Below are positions 31,779 to 40,200 of a DNA stretch of 40,968 bases, piece by piece; position 1 is the stretch's first letter, and every line of letters begins with the position of its first letter. The position numbers were made by a program, and so were the translations under genes. Origin of the DNA: Chromera velia (taxonomy: Eukaryota > Sar > Chromeraceae); NCBI GenBank assembly GCA_018398765.1, contig JAHBMJ010005514.1, positions 29,390-70,357 on the forward strand, in the 5' to 3' direction. The notes beneath the pieces were generated by a model. It saw only the letters and a program-made list of their open reading frames with translations, was not told the origin of the DNA and did not search any database.

Positions 31779-31890
31779 GGCCCTGGAAAGCGAAGCGTGG
31801 GGCACTTACTAAAAAACTTACCCTTGGCCCATACTCTGGAAAGCTCGGGGTACGTGCGCGGCGCCAATTCTTTTTTGGCTTTCCAGGGCC
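31779..31890. repeat. Inverted repeat with perfect 13-bp arms
   Basis: GGCCCTGGAAAGC at 31779-31791 is matched exactly by its complement at 31878-31890, with partial matching continuing outward. The 86-nt spacer is GC-rich compared with its surroundings. Frames on both strands cross it with similar composition because of the symmetry. It could be a small foldback element or an RNA hairpin. Confidence 0.6.
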
Positions 31891-32479
31891 ATTTGCACGC
31901 TTGCGTGCGTCAGATCTGTGCAATTTGTTTTTATCTATGGTGAGCTTAAATTTTTGGGTCGAAGCCCGTATAGAAGCCCATCATCAAAAATCGTGTTGGG
32001 CCCCGACTTCTGAGTTGATCTTTCTTTACCGGACAGGAGATTTGTTTCCATTGTTACCGGACTTGTCGGATCAGTGAGGATTAAAAATCTAAACCCCCGC
32101 AGATTAGTTTGAGGAGCGTTGCGCGCATCATCCGGATGCATTCCTATGAATTGCATTGGCGCTACCTAGGAAGCCGATTTCCGCTGGGGCAGTTTTTGGT
32201 CACACAGATTTCGGTAGGGGCACCAAAAGTGCCGGGGCCCTTTCCAGTGGGCACCGAAGGCACCTGGCTATAACTTTCGGCGGCGACGGCGGATAATTTT
32301 TGGTGAGCCGTTCCATGATAGTTCAATTTCCTGGGCACCACCAGGGGGTCCAGCATCATTTTCATTCTTACGAGTTACTGTGACTGCTTACTTGATCTTT
32401 CTTACCCGACTAACAGATCTACCCAAATAAGATAGCAGATTTTCATTTCTGAGTGTACCAACCCCAAAAAGTTAAAGGT
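31891..32479. other. No supported gene
   Basis: Mixed-composition DNA with no repeat pattern beyond the flanking elements. The end (32450-32487) is a fragment of the 33.4-kb tandem unit, interrupted at 32488 by the hAT-like element. Confidence 0.4.
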
Positions 32480-33412
32480 CCCAAAGCCAGTGTATTGAAA
32501 GCAATAATTGTAATTATTGCAATAATTGCAAATAATTGGGAGCAATAATTCATTACAAGCTCTTAGCTCATTACAATTCATTGCAATAATTGTATACAAT
32601 TTCAAAATTAAGAGTCTGAGGTGTTTTATTGGGCTCAAAACTAGTAAAAAACAAGGCCAAACGTGCGTTATAGGGCGCCAAAGCGATCAAGTATGCACGC
32701 AGTGCAAAGTGGGCACGGTGCGCGCGCAGTGCGACTACTTTGCATACAATTAAGCTGCGTAGACCGACGAAACACACGTACGTGTACGTACAATACTGTT
32801 TTTTTTATTCATAAATAATACTGAGTAGTGCACAAAAATGTTGTGACCTTCGTGTCTTCTCGTTTCTACTATTGTGTGATCGATTGCATAGATGTTTTTG
32901 TGGATATGGCCTTGTTTCCATGCAGCATACTCACAAAATTGAAGCACTTTACGCACCAGCAGTAAGTTTTTACTGCTTATACGTACAGTTGCAGAATTTT
33001 TATGTTATGAACCGTACATGAAAGTGTGTTCATATTGTTCATCATTTATATTGAATTCTAAGTTTATATTTTCTATGTTAAAAAATAAAAATAGTTATTG
33101 TTGAATATATTACAGGTATTAATACCAAGTAATAGCTTAGTAATGAGTTGTATAACTTAGTATAACTCTTTTCAAAGATTTTAAATTCATTTATATAAGT
33201 ATTAAAATATTGTATATTAGATTAAATATGCATAAAAAAACATAAAAATGTTATTAATAGTCCTTTAAACACCCTAGAGCACCTAGAAAAATTAAATTTT
33301 TGTTTTATAAGCAATTATTGGCAATTAATTGCAACTATTGCAATAATTGTTTGCATCAAATTGATCAAAGCAATTTATTTGCAATTTATTTCTTTAATGC
33401 ACTGCCTAAAGC
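32480..33412. mobile_element. hAT-like non-autonomous transposon with 8-bp target duplication
   Basis: Element 32488-33404 (917 bp). The left end starts CAGTGTATTGAAAG and the right end, in reverse complement, CAGTGCATTAAAG. It is flanked by CCCAAAGC (32480-32487) and CCTAAAGC (33405-33412), an 8-bp target duplication with one difference. CAGTG-type ends and 8-bp duplications are typical of hAT elements. Subterminal CAATAATTG and its complement are repeated near both ends. There is no transposase. The insertion splits a copy of the local tandem repeat: joining the two flanks recreates the unit junction seen intact at about 33972-33990. Confidence 0.8.
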
Positions 33413-34480
33413 TATGAACTTCAGTTATAAGATCAGCTAACTGAGGGATAGTAGTTATAAGTTTGTGCATTTTTCTGTTCCCAGACCTTTCAGTCTTTTA
33501 AGGTTCCCGGACCTTTTAATTTTTCAATATTCCCAGACCTTTCAGTTTTTCAATATTCGCAGACCTCAGCATACAGTGTTCCCGGACCTTTCAATCTTTC
33601 AATGTTCCCGGACCTCAGCGTACAGTGTTCCCAGACTTTTCAGTCTTTCAATGTTCCCGAACCTCAGTATACAGTGTTCTCGGACCTCAGTGTACAGAAG
33701 AAAAACTATATCACTGGCTCTTTCCCTCAGATAAACAGTCCGGCAGCATATCTATTTAAACTTTTGTTATATGCAGATCGTTCCAGGCCTGGCTTGTTCA
33801 ACCACATGTACCAAATCATACTGGACCTCAGAGTACCAGACCATACCAGGTCTCAATATCTGGAGGGGCTAAAAAAAATATGCGTCAGTGTACTAACCCT
33901 ACCAGATAGTCAATCAGTCAGTACACATGTTTGGACTTATGCGACATGCACGTGTACCAACCCAAAAAAGTTAAAGGTCCGAAAGCTGTGAACTTTAGTT
34001 ATAAGATTAGCTAACTGAGGGATAGTAGTTATAAGCTTATAAATTTTTTTGTTCCCGGACCTTTCAGTCTTTTAATGTTCCCAGACCTCAACGTACAGTG
34101 TTTTCGGACCTTTCAGTCTTTTAATGTTCCCGGACCTTTCAGTCTTTCAATGTTCCCGGACCTTAGCGTATAGTGTTTCCGGACCTCAGCGTACAGTGTT
34201 TTCGGACCTCAGCGTACAAAAGAAAAACTAGATCGCTGGCTCTTTCCCTTAGATAAACAGTCCATCAGCATATATGTTTAGACTTTTGTGACATGTAGGT
34301 CATTCCAGGCCTGGTTTGTTTAACCATATATACCAGATCATACCAAACCTTAGAGTACTAAACCATACCGGGCCTTAACATTTTGGGGGGCTAAAAAAAC
34401 AATGCGTTAGTGCGCTACCAGATAGTCAGTCAGTCAGTACACATGTTTGGACTTACACAACATGCACGTGCGAAATTCTC
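33408..34480 (+). repeat. Tandem duplication of an about 570-bp unit carrying a minisatellite
   Basis: Copy 1 is 33408-33981 and copy 2 about 33982-34480. Each has the head AGCTAACTGAGGGATAGTAG, then an internal minisatellite (TTCCCGGACC with TTTCAGTCTTTCAATG or TCAGCGTACAGTG modules), then AGAAAAACTA, GGCTCTTTCCCT, ATTCCAGGCCTGG and CAGTCAGTACACATG. A third degenerate head lies at 31601, and a tail fragment at 32450-32487. Coding frames here are translations of the minisatellite. Confidence 0.85.
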
Positions 34481-34529
34481 ATTCCAGGCTTACGGAGACT
34501 GACCCGTTTGAGTCAGACCGCTTGTGATG

Positions 34530-34715
34530 TTACACTGGCACTTTAACCTTAGAGGTGATGTTCCCCACATCGTGCAACTAGGGCCCGCACGTAGGAAAGC
34601 ATACATCCATAAGAGCACCCTTCAGGGTTATGTCAAACATCTGGTTACGCCGTGTGGTAGGCTTTGCTCCATTTGAGCCCAATAGGAACTGAGACCTTTT
34701 GCTTGCATGAGTTAT
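34530..34715 (-). repeat. Inverted duplicate block, right copy
   Basis: Reverse-complement match to 23296-23480. The protein-like reading is more decayed here: in the KGALMDV frame a TAG follows TCGP at the position where the left copy has CAA. It ends near the repeat boundary at about 34720. Confidence 0.75.
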
Positions 34716-34802
34716 CGTGAAAGCTAACTGATTCAGTCTTTTAACTAATTGAAATCAGCATCTACCGTCTTCCTTAAAGATTTAGTTTTTTATATACTAA
34801 AC

Positions 34803-35073
34803 GCCTCGGTAGTCTAGTGGTAGAGTACTTGACTCATAACCAGAAGGTCGTAGGTTCGATTCCTGCTATTACCACTTCTACCGCAGTCCAAGTAGCGTAA
34901 GTCCACAATAGATCGTGATGGTACCTCCGCCTACGGGTGGTAGGGGTGAAACGATACTAGGTGGCACGAAAAGGACGACAGGTCAAGAAGTGTGAGGACC
35001 AAGATAGGGGGTCTACAGAGGTACAAGTGTGGGTAGACCTCCCCACACCAGGAACGGGGCGATAGTTTTTTTT
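34803..35073 (+). mobile_element. tRNA-Met-derived SINE or Pol III RNA
   Basis: 34803-34874 resembles an elongator tRNA-Met: GCCTCGG head, CTCATAA anticodon loop (CAT), GGTCG and a good T arm (GTAGG TTCGATT CCTGC). Box A (TAGTCTAGTGG) and box B (GGTTCGATTCC) both fit the Pol III consensus. The acceptor arm does not pair (GCCTCGG against TATTACC) and the anticodon and D stems have mismatches, so it is not a working tRNA. About 190 bp of unrelated body follow, ending at a T8 run (35066-35073), a Pol III terminator. This is the build of a tRNA-derived SINE. No target duplication was found, and no second copy is in the window. Confidence 0.6.
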
Positions 35074-35734
35074 GAACTGACTAGCTTGTAAGATAAGCTG
35101 TAGGCTAGAAGGACAATCTAGTCAGTAGTCTTCACTGCGCCGACTTTCTTTTTAAGGTCTCAGTTTGTTGTGACTGATAAGCAAAGATGCTTCAAAAGAA
35201 AGCTATCCGGCTAGCCACAGTCACTTGATCCAATGCAATCATGCACGCATGCATTTGATCAAATTTTGTGGTCAAACGTGCGCGCGCGCAGATTATTCTC
35301 GCTGTGCATCATGCGAGAGACCTTAAAAAGCAACACTAGCATATATGCAACATAATGCAACACCAACATGCACCCATATATATACCAAATCAAATGTAAC
35401 GCCAACAGCTCGAAGTGAACGAAGTGCTTGTCGGCATGCGCTGGTGGCATACATTATATTCAATGTTTTTGGTACCTGTGTATGTTTTTTTGTGTGTATG
35501 TTAGCAGTTGAGAACAAGTAAACGTTCTTCATTAGTCTGGTAACAATGGTATCCAGATCAACGGTCAGAACCAGAGGTTTGGGAGGTCTGAAGTGGACGT
35601 TATTTATTGAAAGCACCTTAATTAATGTGGTTCAGTTTGTATGCTTAGAATTGAGTACGGGTTAAAAAAATTTAGTGTTTTTAAAGTATTGTTTGGTATC
35701 AGTGCTTCTCCTACAACCTACATGACCCACAACT
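35074..35734. other. Non-coding, with a stem-forming segment
   Basis: GACTAG at about 35078 and CTAGTC at about 35118 flank a second pair, AGCTTG-type and GTAGGCTAG words, so a local hairpin is possible. A run of CGCGCGCG lies at 35280-35288. No gene is supported; short minus-strand frames at 35259-35616 lack motifs. Confidence 0.45.
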
Positions 35735-36394
35735 ATGATTACTCCTTTTATAACTATTCAAACTGTTTTTCAGTTTGAAGGGGCTTACTCCCTGCGAGTG
35801 TTGGAAACATATGCAAAACCGTTATTTGATGCCACAGATGTATGTGGAATCCTCCAGGTATCGATTCCCCGTAAAGGGTTGAAGATTCGTGAAAATATGA
35901 AGCTACTGACAGAAGATAGACTATACCAGTTAATACGGAAGTGCCAGAAGAAAATAAAGGCAACTCAGTTCTGCTGGTGGCTCTAGAAGCACGTGATACC
36001 TTCACTCCGTTATGAACAGTACCGAAAATAGATTGAGAGCTGTGGTCGTAACTATTCTCTGATTGATCGGTTGATGTCTACGCTTGCCCAGAATATACCC
36101 ACGGTTTGGGAAAATAACGAGTACCTTTATATCAAGCGTTTCCCTGAAGATCGGTACTATCAACTGGGGTACTGTTTGTTGAAGAAGGCTATTCAGGAGA
36201 CTATTAATACAGTTCAGAGCTTTTGGTATGTTACCGGTGCCAAAAAACTTCTACAGATCATTGAAACCAGGTTTTCCCATCTACATGAAGACTACTGCTC
36301 AGCCTGCGGTCGTAGAGGAGGTGGCAGCATGATCATTACAACCAGTAAGGACCTAGCAGAAGTGACTGAGTTTATCAATAGCCTGGCTTTATAA
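35735..36394 (+). pseudogene. BRO-N-like (antirepressor/virus type) gene with two in-frame TAG codons
   Basis: The first 83 codons match the BRO-N pattern of phage antirepressors and large DNA virus BRO proteins: a QFEGAYSLRVLE strand pair, LFDATDVCGIL, GLKIRENMKLLTED, RLYQLIRKCQKK and then QFCWWL. After TAG at 35984-35986 the same frame gives VIPSLRYEQY, the normal end of this domain, then a second TAG at 36029-36031, then about 120 codons without another stop to TAA (36392-36394). That C-terminal part has EYLYIKRFPEDRYYQLGY and a CSACGRRGGG turn; its family was not recognised. No frameshift is needed anywhere. Either two nonsense mutations at Gln codons or TAG decoded as an amino acid would explain it. 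BRO-N proteins bind DNA. The gene is probably from a virus or virus-like mobile element. Confidence 0.65.
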
Positions 36395-36485
36395 TTTATT
36401 TGAGAGTATTACAACACAAGACATCATTATTATTAGACTAAACAGTTTATATACACTGATCCAAACCTTTTAATTATACTTTAAT

Positions 36486-36765
36486 AGTTACCGGAAGAGT
36501 GGTTCCCGTAACTCTGGGTGGTAGTTACTGGAAGAGTGGCGACTGTAACTCTGGGTGTGGCGACCAAAAGAGTGGTTTCTATAACTCTGGGTCATAGTTA
36601 CCGGAAGAGTGGTTCCTGTAACTCTGGGTTATAGTTACCGGAAGAGTGGTTTCCGTAACTCTGGGTGGTAGTTACTGAAAGAGTGGTTCCCATAACTCTG
36701 GATGGTAGTTACTGAAAGAGTGGTTTTCATAACTCTGGGTGGTAGTTACCTTTGGGAAGATAATA
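36486..36765. repeat. Tandem array of about seven 37-bp hairpin units
   Basis: Each unit contains GTTACCGGAA, GAGTGG, TTCCCGTAAC, so the two arms are inverted repeats around a 6-nt loop, separated by TCTGGGTGGTA. Seven full units and one partial are present. The first, fourth and fifth keep the pairing best; the second, third, sixth and seventh have mismatches. It starts about 90 bp after the BRO-N-like gene. Tandem imperfect palindromes are a known feature of viral origins and enhancers, but the role here is inference. Confidence 0.85.
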
Positions 36766-36971
36766 AACTTGGAGTTGTCTGGGGCCTCACGTAATGATCC
36801 TTTGGTAAAAATTTAGTTCTCATTAGGCAAAGGTCGTTTCTTTAAAAATCCTGTGGTCACTGGTTCTAGTTGTCGAAGGTGTTGTGTTGGGTTATCGAAT
36901 TAATTTTTATATGCCGCACAACAACATTAAGAGTGGGACCATGCGCTTTTTGGAGCTTTCACGTATCAGGC

Positions 36972-37190
36972 ATGGGTAAAAAAATTATATTAACTTCCGC
37001 TTGGGCCCCCGAACCATCGACCACTCATGCAACCCATCACAATGCTACCACCACCACCCACAACAATCCGGCTGACTTGCAAGGACGTGGAACTTGCGCA
37101 GCTCTGCAGGGATTAGCCTCTGTCTATGGTGTGTTTTATATGCTCTATTCTTTCTATTCTTGTTGCCGCAGATTGCTTGCTGGAGGGTAG
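36972..37190 (+). CDS. Small protein with C-terminal hydrophobic segment, hypothetical
   Basis: 72 residues from ATG 36972 (an upstream in-frame start at 36870 would add 34). MGKKIILTSAWAPEP is followed by a Thr/His/Asn-rich stretch and a C-terminal hydrophobic segment (VYGVFYMLYSFYSCC) ending in RRLLAGG, so a tail-anchored or single-pass membrane protein is possible. It lies between the hairpin array and the ribbon-helix-helix-like gene, all on the same strand. No family recognised. Confidence 0.3.
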   Translation: MGKKIILTSAWAPEPSTTHATHHNATTTTHNNPADLQGRGTCAALQGLASVYGVFYMLYSFYSCCRRLLAGG

Positions 37191-37309
37191 ATGGTGACGA
37201 TAGTCTGCCATCCAAGAGAGCCAATAGCAGGTTTGTCAGTTACATAACTAGTCTGCTTTAATTTAGCCTTGCAATCTGATTATTCTGGAGCTGCGTGTCC
37301 TTCATTAAA

Positions 37310-37472
37310 CGATAAGATATGGGAACTCATTTAAAAAAATCCGTATTTCCTGCTAACGTGTTGTACATACGAACATCCACTGCTTACATATCGTAACACA
37401 AACACCCATAGCTGACGTGTCGTACAGACAAACACATAGTCTTGATTTACTTCTCTTACTCAGGTATTACAG
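37310..37472 (+). promoter_or_regulatory. Upstream repeats of the right ribbon-helix-helix-like gene
   Basis: Three related blocks (about 37352-37440) with cores ACGTGTTGTACA, ACATATCGTAAC and ACGTGTCGTACA, each followed by an AAACAC- or GAACAT-type word. Then come TCTTGATTTAC, CTCTTACTCAG and the ATG. The whole stretch is homologous, in inverted orientation, to 20581-20740. Confidence 0.5.
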
Positions 37473-37814
37473 ATGACCAACATGGTGAGAAGAATCACAA
37501 TCTCTGTCCGTGATGACAAGGTGTGGCAGAGGCTTCAACAGCTCCTCCATTTTCAGGGGCTGAATGCCCACAATGTGCTTTGGGAGTTGACTGGTGTAAC
37601 TACAGCAGACAAAATTAATAATACACCATTGCATGGGGTCTTTTTCCTTACAGTGCCCCAGCAGGTGCCAATGGTGACCACTGCCAGTAATGAGGAGGAT
37701 GACAGTAGTGCCAGTGATAAAGAGGACAACAGCGGTGCCAGTGATGAAGAGGACGACAACAGTTTTATGGGAGGAGAGGAGGAAGAAGACAGTGATGAGG
37801 ATGAGGATGAGTAG
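37473..37814 (+). CDS. Ribbon-helix-helix-like protein with acidic tail, right copy
   Basis: 113 residues from ATG 37473. Residues about 5-41 (RRITISVRDDKVWQRLQQLL, then LNAHNVLWELTG) look like a ribbon-helix-helix DNA-binding fold. The C-terminal half is an acidic low-complexity tail of Asp, Glu and Ser, including repeated SGASDEEDD-type blocks and a DEDEDE end. The first half is almost the same as the gene at 20302-20580, in opposite orientation; the acidic tail is not shared. Pattern-based assignment only. An acidic tail on a small DNA-binding protein would suit a chromatin or DNA-packaging role, but this is inference. Confidence 0.55.
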   Translation: MTNMVRRITISVRDDKVWQRLQQLLHFQGLNAHNVLWELTGVTTADKINNTPLHGVFFLTVPQQVPMVTTASNEEDDSSASDKEDNSGASDEEDDNSFMGGEEEEDSDEDEDE

Positions 37815-38087
37815 ACCCCTCATTCCAACTCAAATGATAGTGTATTGTACTACAAGCTTTCAGAGGAGCAGCTGTTTAGGTCCCCCTCCGGCTGCTTCAA
37901 GTTACGGTTATAAGGAGGAGACGTGACAGGCACTACAGTAACTGCTCTTGGGATAGTGTTTTGTTTATCAGAGTCAAATCTGTGCTACGGTCGTTCAGTA
38001 AGGTGGTTTCAACACCCATGGTTCAGTGGTATTATCTAATTGCTGATAATCGTATGACTTGCCCATCGTATACATGGATAGTGGTAT

Positions 38088-38160
38088 TTTTTTTACCTTT
38101 TTTTACGCCCGGGGGCGACTGCTTTTTACAGTTAGATACGCCCGGGGGCGTTTTTTCTTA
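38088..38160. repeat. Two GC hairpins, the second followed by a T run
   Basis: ACGCCCGGGGGCG occurs at 38105-38117 and 38138-38150. Each can fold as CGCCC/GGGCG. The second is followed directly by TTTTTT, giving the look of a bacterial-type terminator, and the first is preceded by T runs. The setting is AT-rich. Compare the GC palindromes at 14.9-15.3 kb. Confidence 0.6.
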
Positions 38161-38334
38161 TTAGGGTATAGCCTGTTCTTCTTATTTAGCTTAAGACAAC
38201 TCATAAAGCTGTTGACCCTAAGGGTACTAGGATTAAAATATGGAATATAAATAGTAGGTCATGTATATCCTTAAGGGGATTTAGCCTCATCTTAACATGA
38301 TTGCCTTACCCTTTGCTGAATAATGAAGTGTTAT

Positions 38335-38460
38335 TCTAGTTGGGGAATTTCAAAGTGTTACTACATTATTTTAAGTGTCATTAGTATAAGGAGCTGAACT
38401 AGGCTTAAAATAACACTGATGACACTTGTAATACTATTTTCCCAAACTTTTTAGATTTTT
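38335..38460. mobile_element. Small imperfect inverted repeat (MITE-like)
   Basis: The left arm (AGTTGGGGAATTT, AAGTGTCATTAGT) and the right arm, read in reverse (AGTTTGGGAAAAT, AAGTGTCATCAGT), face each other across about 125 bp. Related GTGTCACT words recur at about 38555 and 38600. No target duplication was confirmed. Confidence 0.4.
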
Positions 38461-39327
38461 TTATAAACCTCACCAAAATTTTCCCCCTTCAACCATCATG
38501 GAGGAGTAGTTTGACATTATATGAAAAATATGAAACAAAGCGTCATAAGTGTCACTAGTGTCACCTAAAGCCTCAATGCAGTATTAAATTAAGTGACACT
38601 TCAAAAAATATGGACCGCAGAGTGTCATCAAGGTATCATTGTTTAGTTTTATCCTTATTTATACACCAGACAAGGACGAGAAAAGCATGGCAACTGATAC
38701 CAATGGAAATCATCCGGCAATGCCGGTCATGTCGATATCTTGTGTAGCATGACTGCTAGACAGGCTCAATATGGGGTACTCAGTACTCAGCACCACGAAC
38801 CGACAGCTTCTCGACAAGCATATACTGGTTGGTACTGAAGGATCCCTGACTCCTCAACGCGGGCATTTATCGTCACAGCAGCAAAAAACTGCGTCCGGTG
38901 GATGATCCGTGGTATCCCATCGCCTATTATCCTTTGTGCTTGCCCATATTCCTTCATAGAATGCAAACACCGCAGGATACCGCAGGGGTAGTCGCATACT
39001 TAAGGTGCGTTGTAGCTAAACTAAAAAGCTGTCACCTCCGGTGGTATTAAGACAGAATCCTTGAAATCGTTGCGGAGACTCGATACCACTGAGTAGCTGC
39101 AGAAAGCGATGCACCGAGGGTAAAACATTGCACAAGCACGTACATGATCACCTCAAGGAAAGGGGGAGCAGGCAAAACAGAGAGGAAGGAGGGAGGAGAG
39201 AGGTGAAGAAGAGGACCATGGTGGGGAGGAAGGAAATGTATGGGCGTGAAGAGCGCCAAAGACGGTATAGAACAGAGTCTCAGCCGCGGAAGGCAGGCTA
39301 CAATAATCCCTTCAAGCGCTTGTTCAT
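38461..39327. other. No supported gene
   Basis: AT-rich to about 38700, then mixed. The frames at 39047-39391 on both strands are Arg/Glu-rich or Leu/Pro-rich mirror images of a purine-rich tract (39155-39250). Confidence 0.4.
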
Positions 39328-40200
39328 ATGTATGGGAGAAGATGGAACCGGACACCATCTGACTGCCCGTTGGACATTCGCCTATTCATAAAACTACAGG
39401 ACTGGCGGCAGTACATACCACGCAAACTTGGAAGCGCCTCTGAAATGATCGAAAGACAGCACAAAAAAGACGGGTATCTCCGGTGGCAAAACACTGGAAC
39501 CTCCACGCCCAATAGACATGAAAAGAAAAGAGAGAGAATACGCGGAAGCCCATCATTGGCGAAACACGAAAATAAGCTCTGCCTGCCTGGCGCACCCAAC
39601 GAATGAACAAGGGGAAGGACTAGTATCTCCGGTAACGGGAAGGACGGTATCTTGGGTAGAAGGGTAAGGACTGGTATCTCCGGTATAACAGAGAGAAAAC
39701 ATATGGAAGCAAAACACCTTCGAAGATATGTTCTGCCTGGCCACGCATGCAGACGGCGCCCCTAACGAACGAACAAACCACGAAGATATCAAGACACGGC
39801 ACTGAATTGATCCATCTGCGGTGGCGGTTCTGGAGTCATCGTACTGCTTCCTGAGAGCAATCTTCTGCTCAAGAGTCGGGCCGTTGAAATCCCCCTCGCC
39901 CAGCCCGCTTGAAACGACCTACTGCTTGAACCCCTCATCGAGCTCCTGCCATGGATTCCCATTGTACGCGTAGACAAGCCGATTCCTCACCTCACGAAAA
40001 AGGGCCCATTCTACATTACAAACCGCCAGGTCACATACATGATGGATGAAGTCCTCAGTCACTCAAAAGAACCCGAAACGAAGATAGGAAAGAGACTGGC
40101 AAGGAAGAGGGCACAACAAGCAAACACCGTGAGGAAAGGACTAAAGACCAGCACTCCAGCGAAAGACCCTACGAACACACCAAGACGGAGGCAAAGCTAG
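39328..40200 (+). pseudogene. Broken long coding frame, unknown protein
   Basis: One + strand frame can be followed from 39328 to TAG at 40198-40200, with stops at 39604-39606 (TGA), about 39763-39765 (TAA), 39808-39810 (TGA) and 39910-39912 (TGA). Protein-like segments are PLDIRLFIKLQDWRQYIP, GVIVLLPESNLLLKSRAVEI and LLEPLIELLPWIPIVRVDKP, then a basic tail ending before the final TAG. The last 95 codons after 39912 are open. CTGCCTGG(C)GC and AACGAA(C/T)GA words near 39580 and 39735 show an internal duplication. Family not recognised; a decayed mobile-element protein is one possibility. Confidence 0.4.

Noticed and set aside
34803-34874. A functional tRNA-Met gene
   Set aside because: The acceptor arm cannot pair and the anticodon and D stems have mismatches, so only a tRNA-derived element is supported.
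38138-38156. A bacterial rho-independent terminator, suggesting prokaryotic DNA
   Set aside because: No prokaryotic gene precedes it, the surroundings are eukaryotic, and a second identical hairpin lies nearby without a T run after it.
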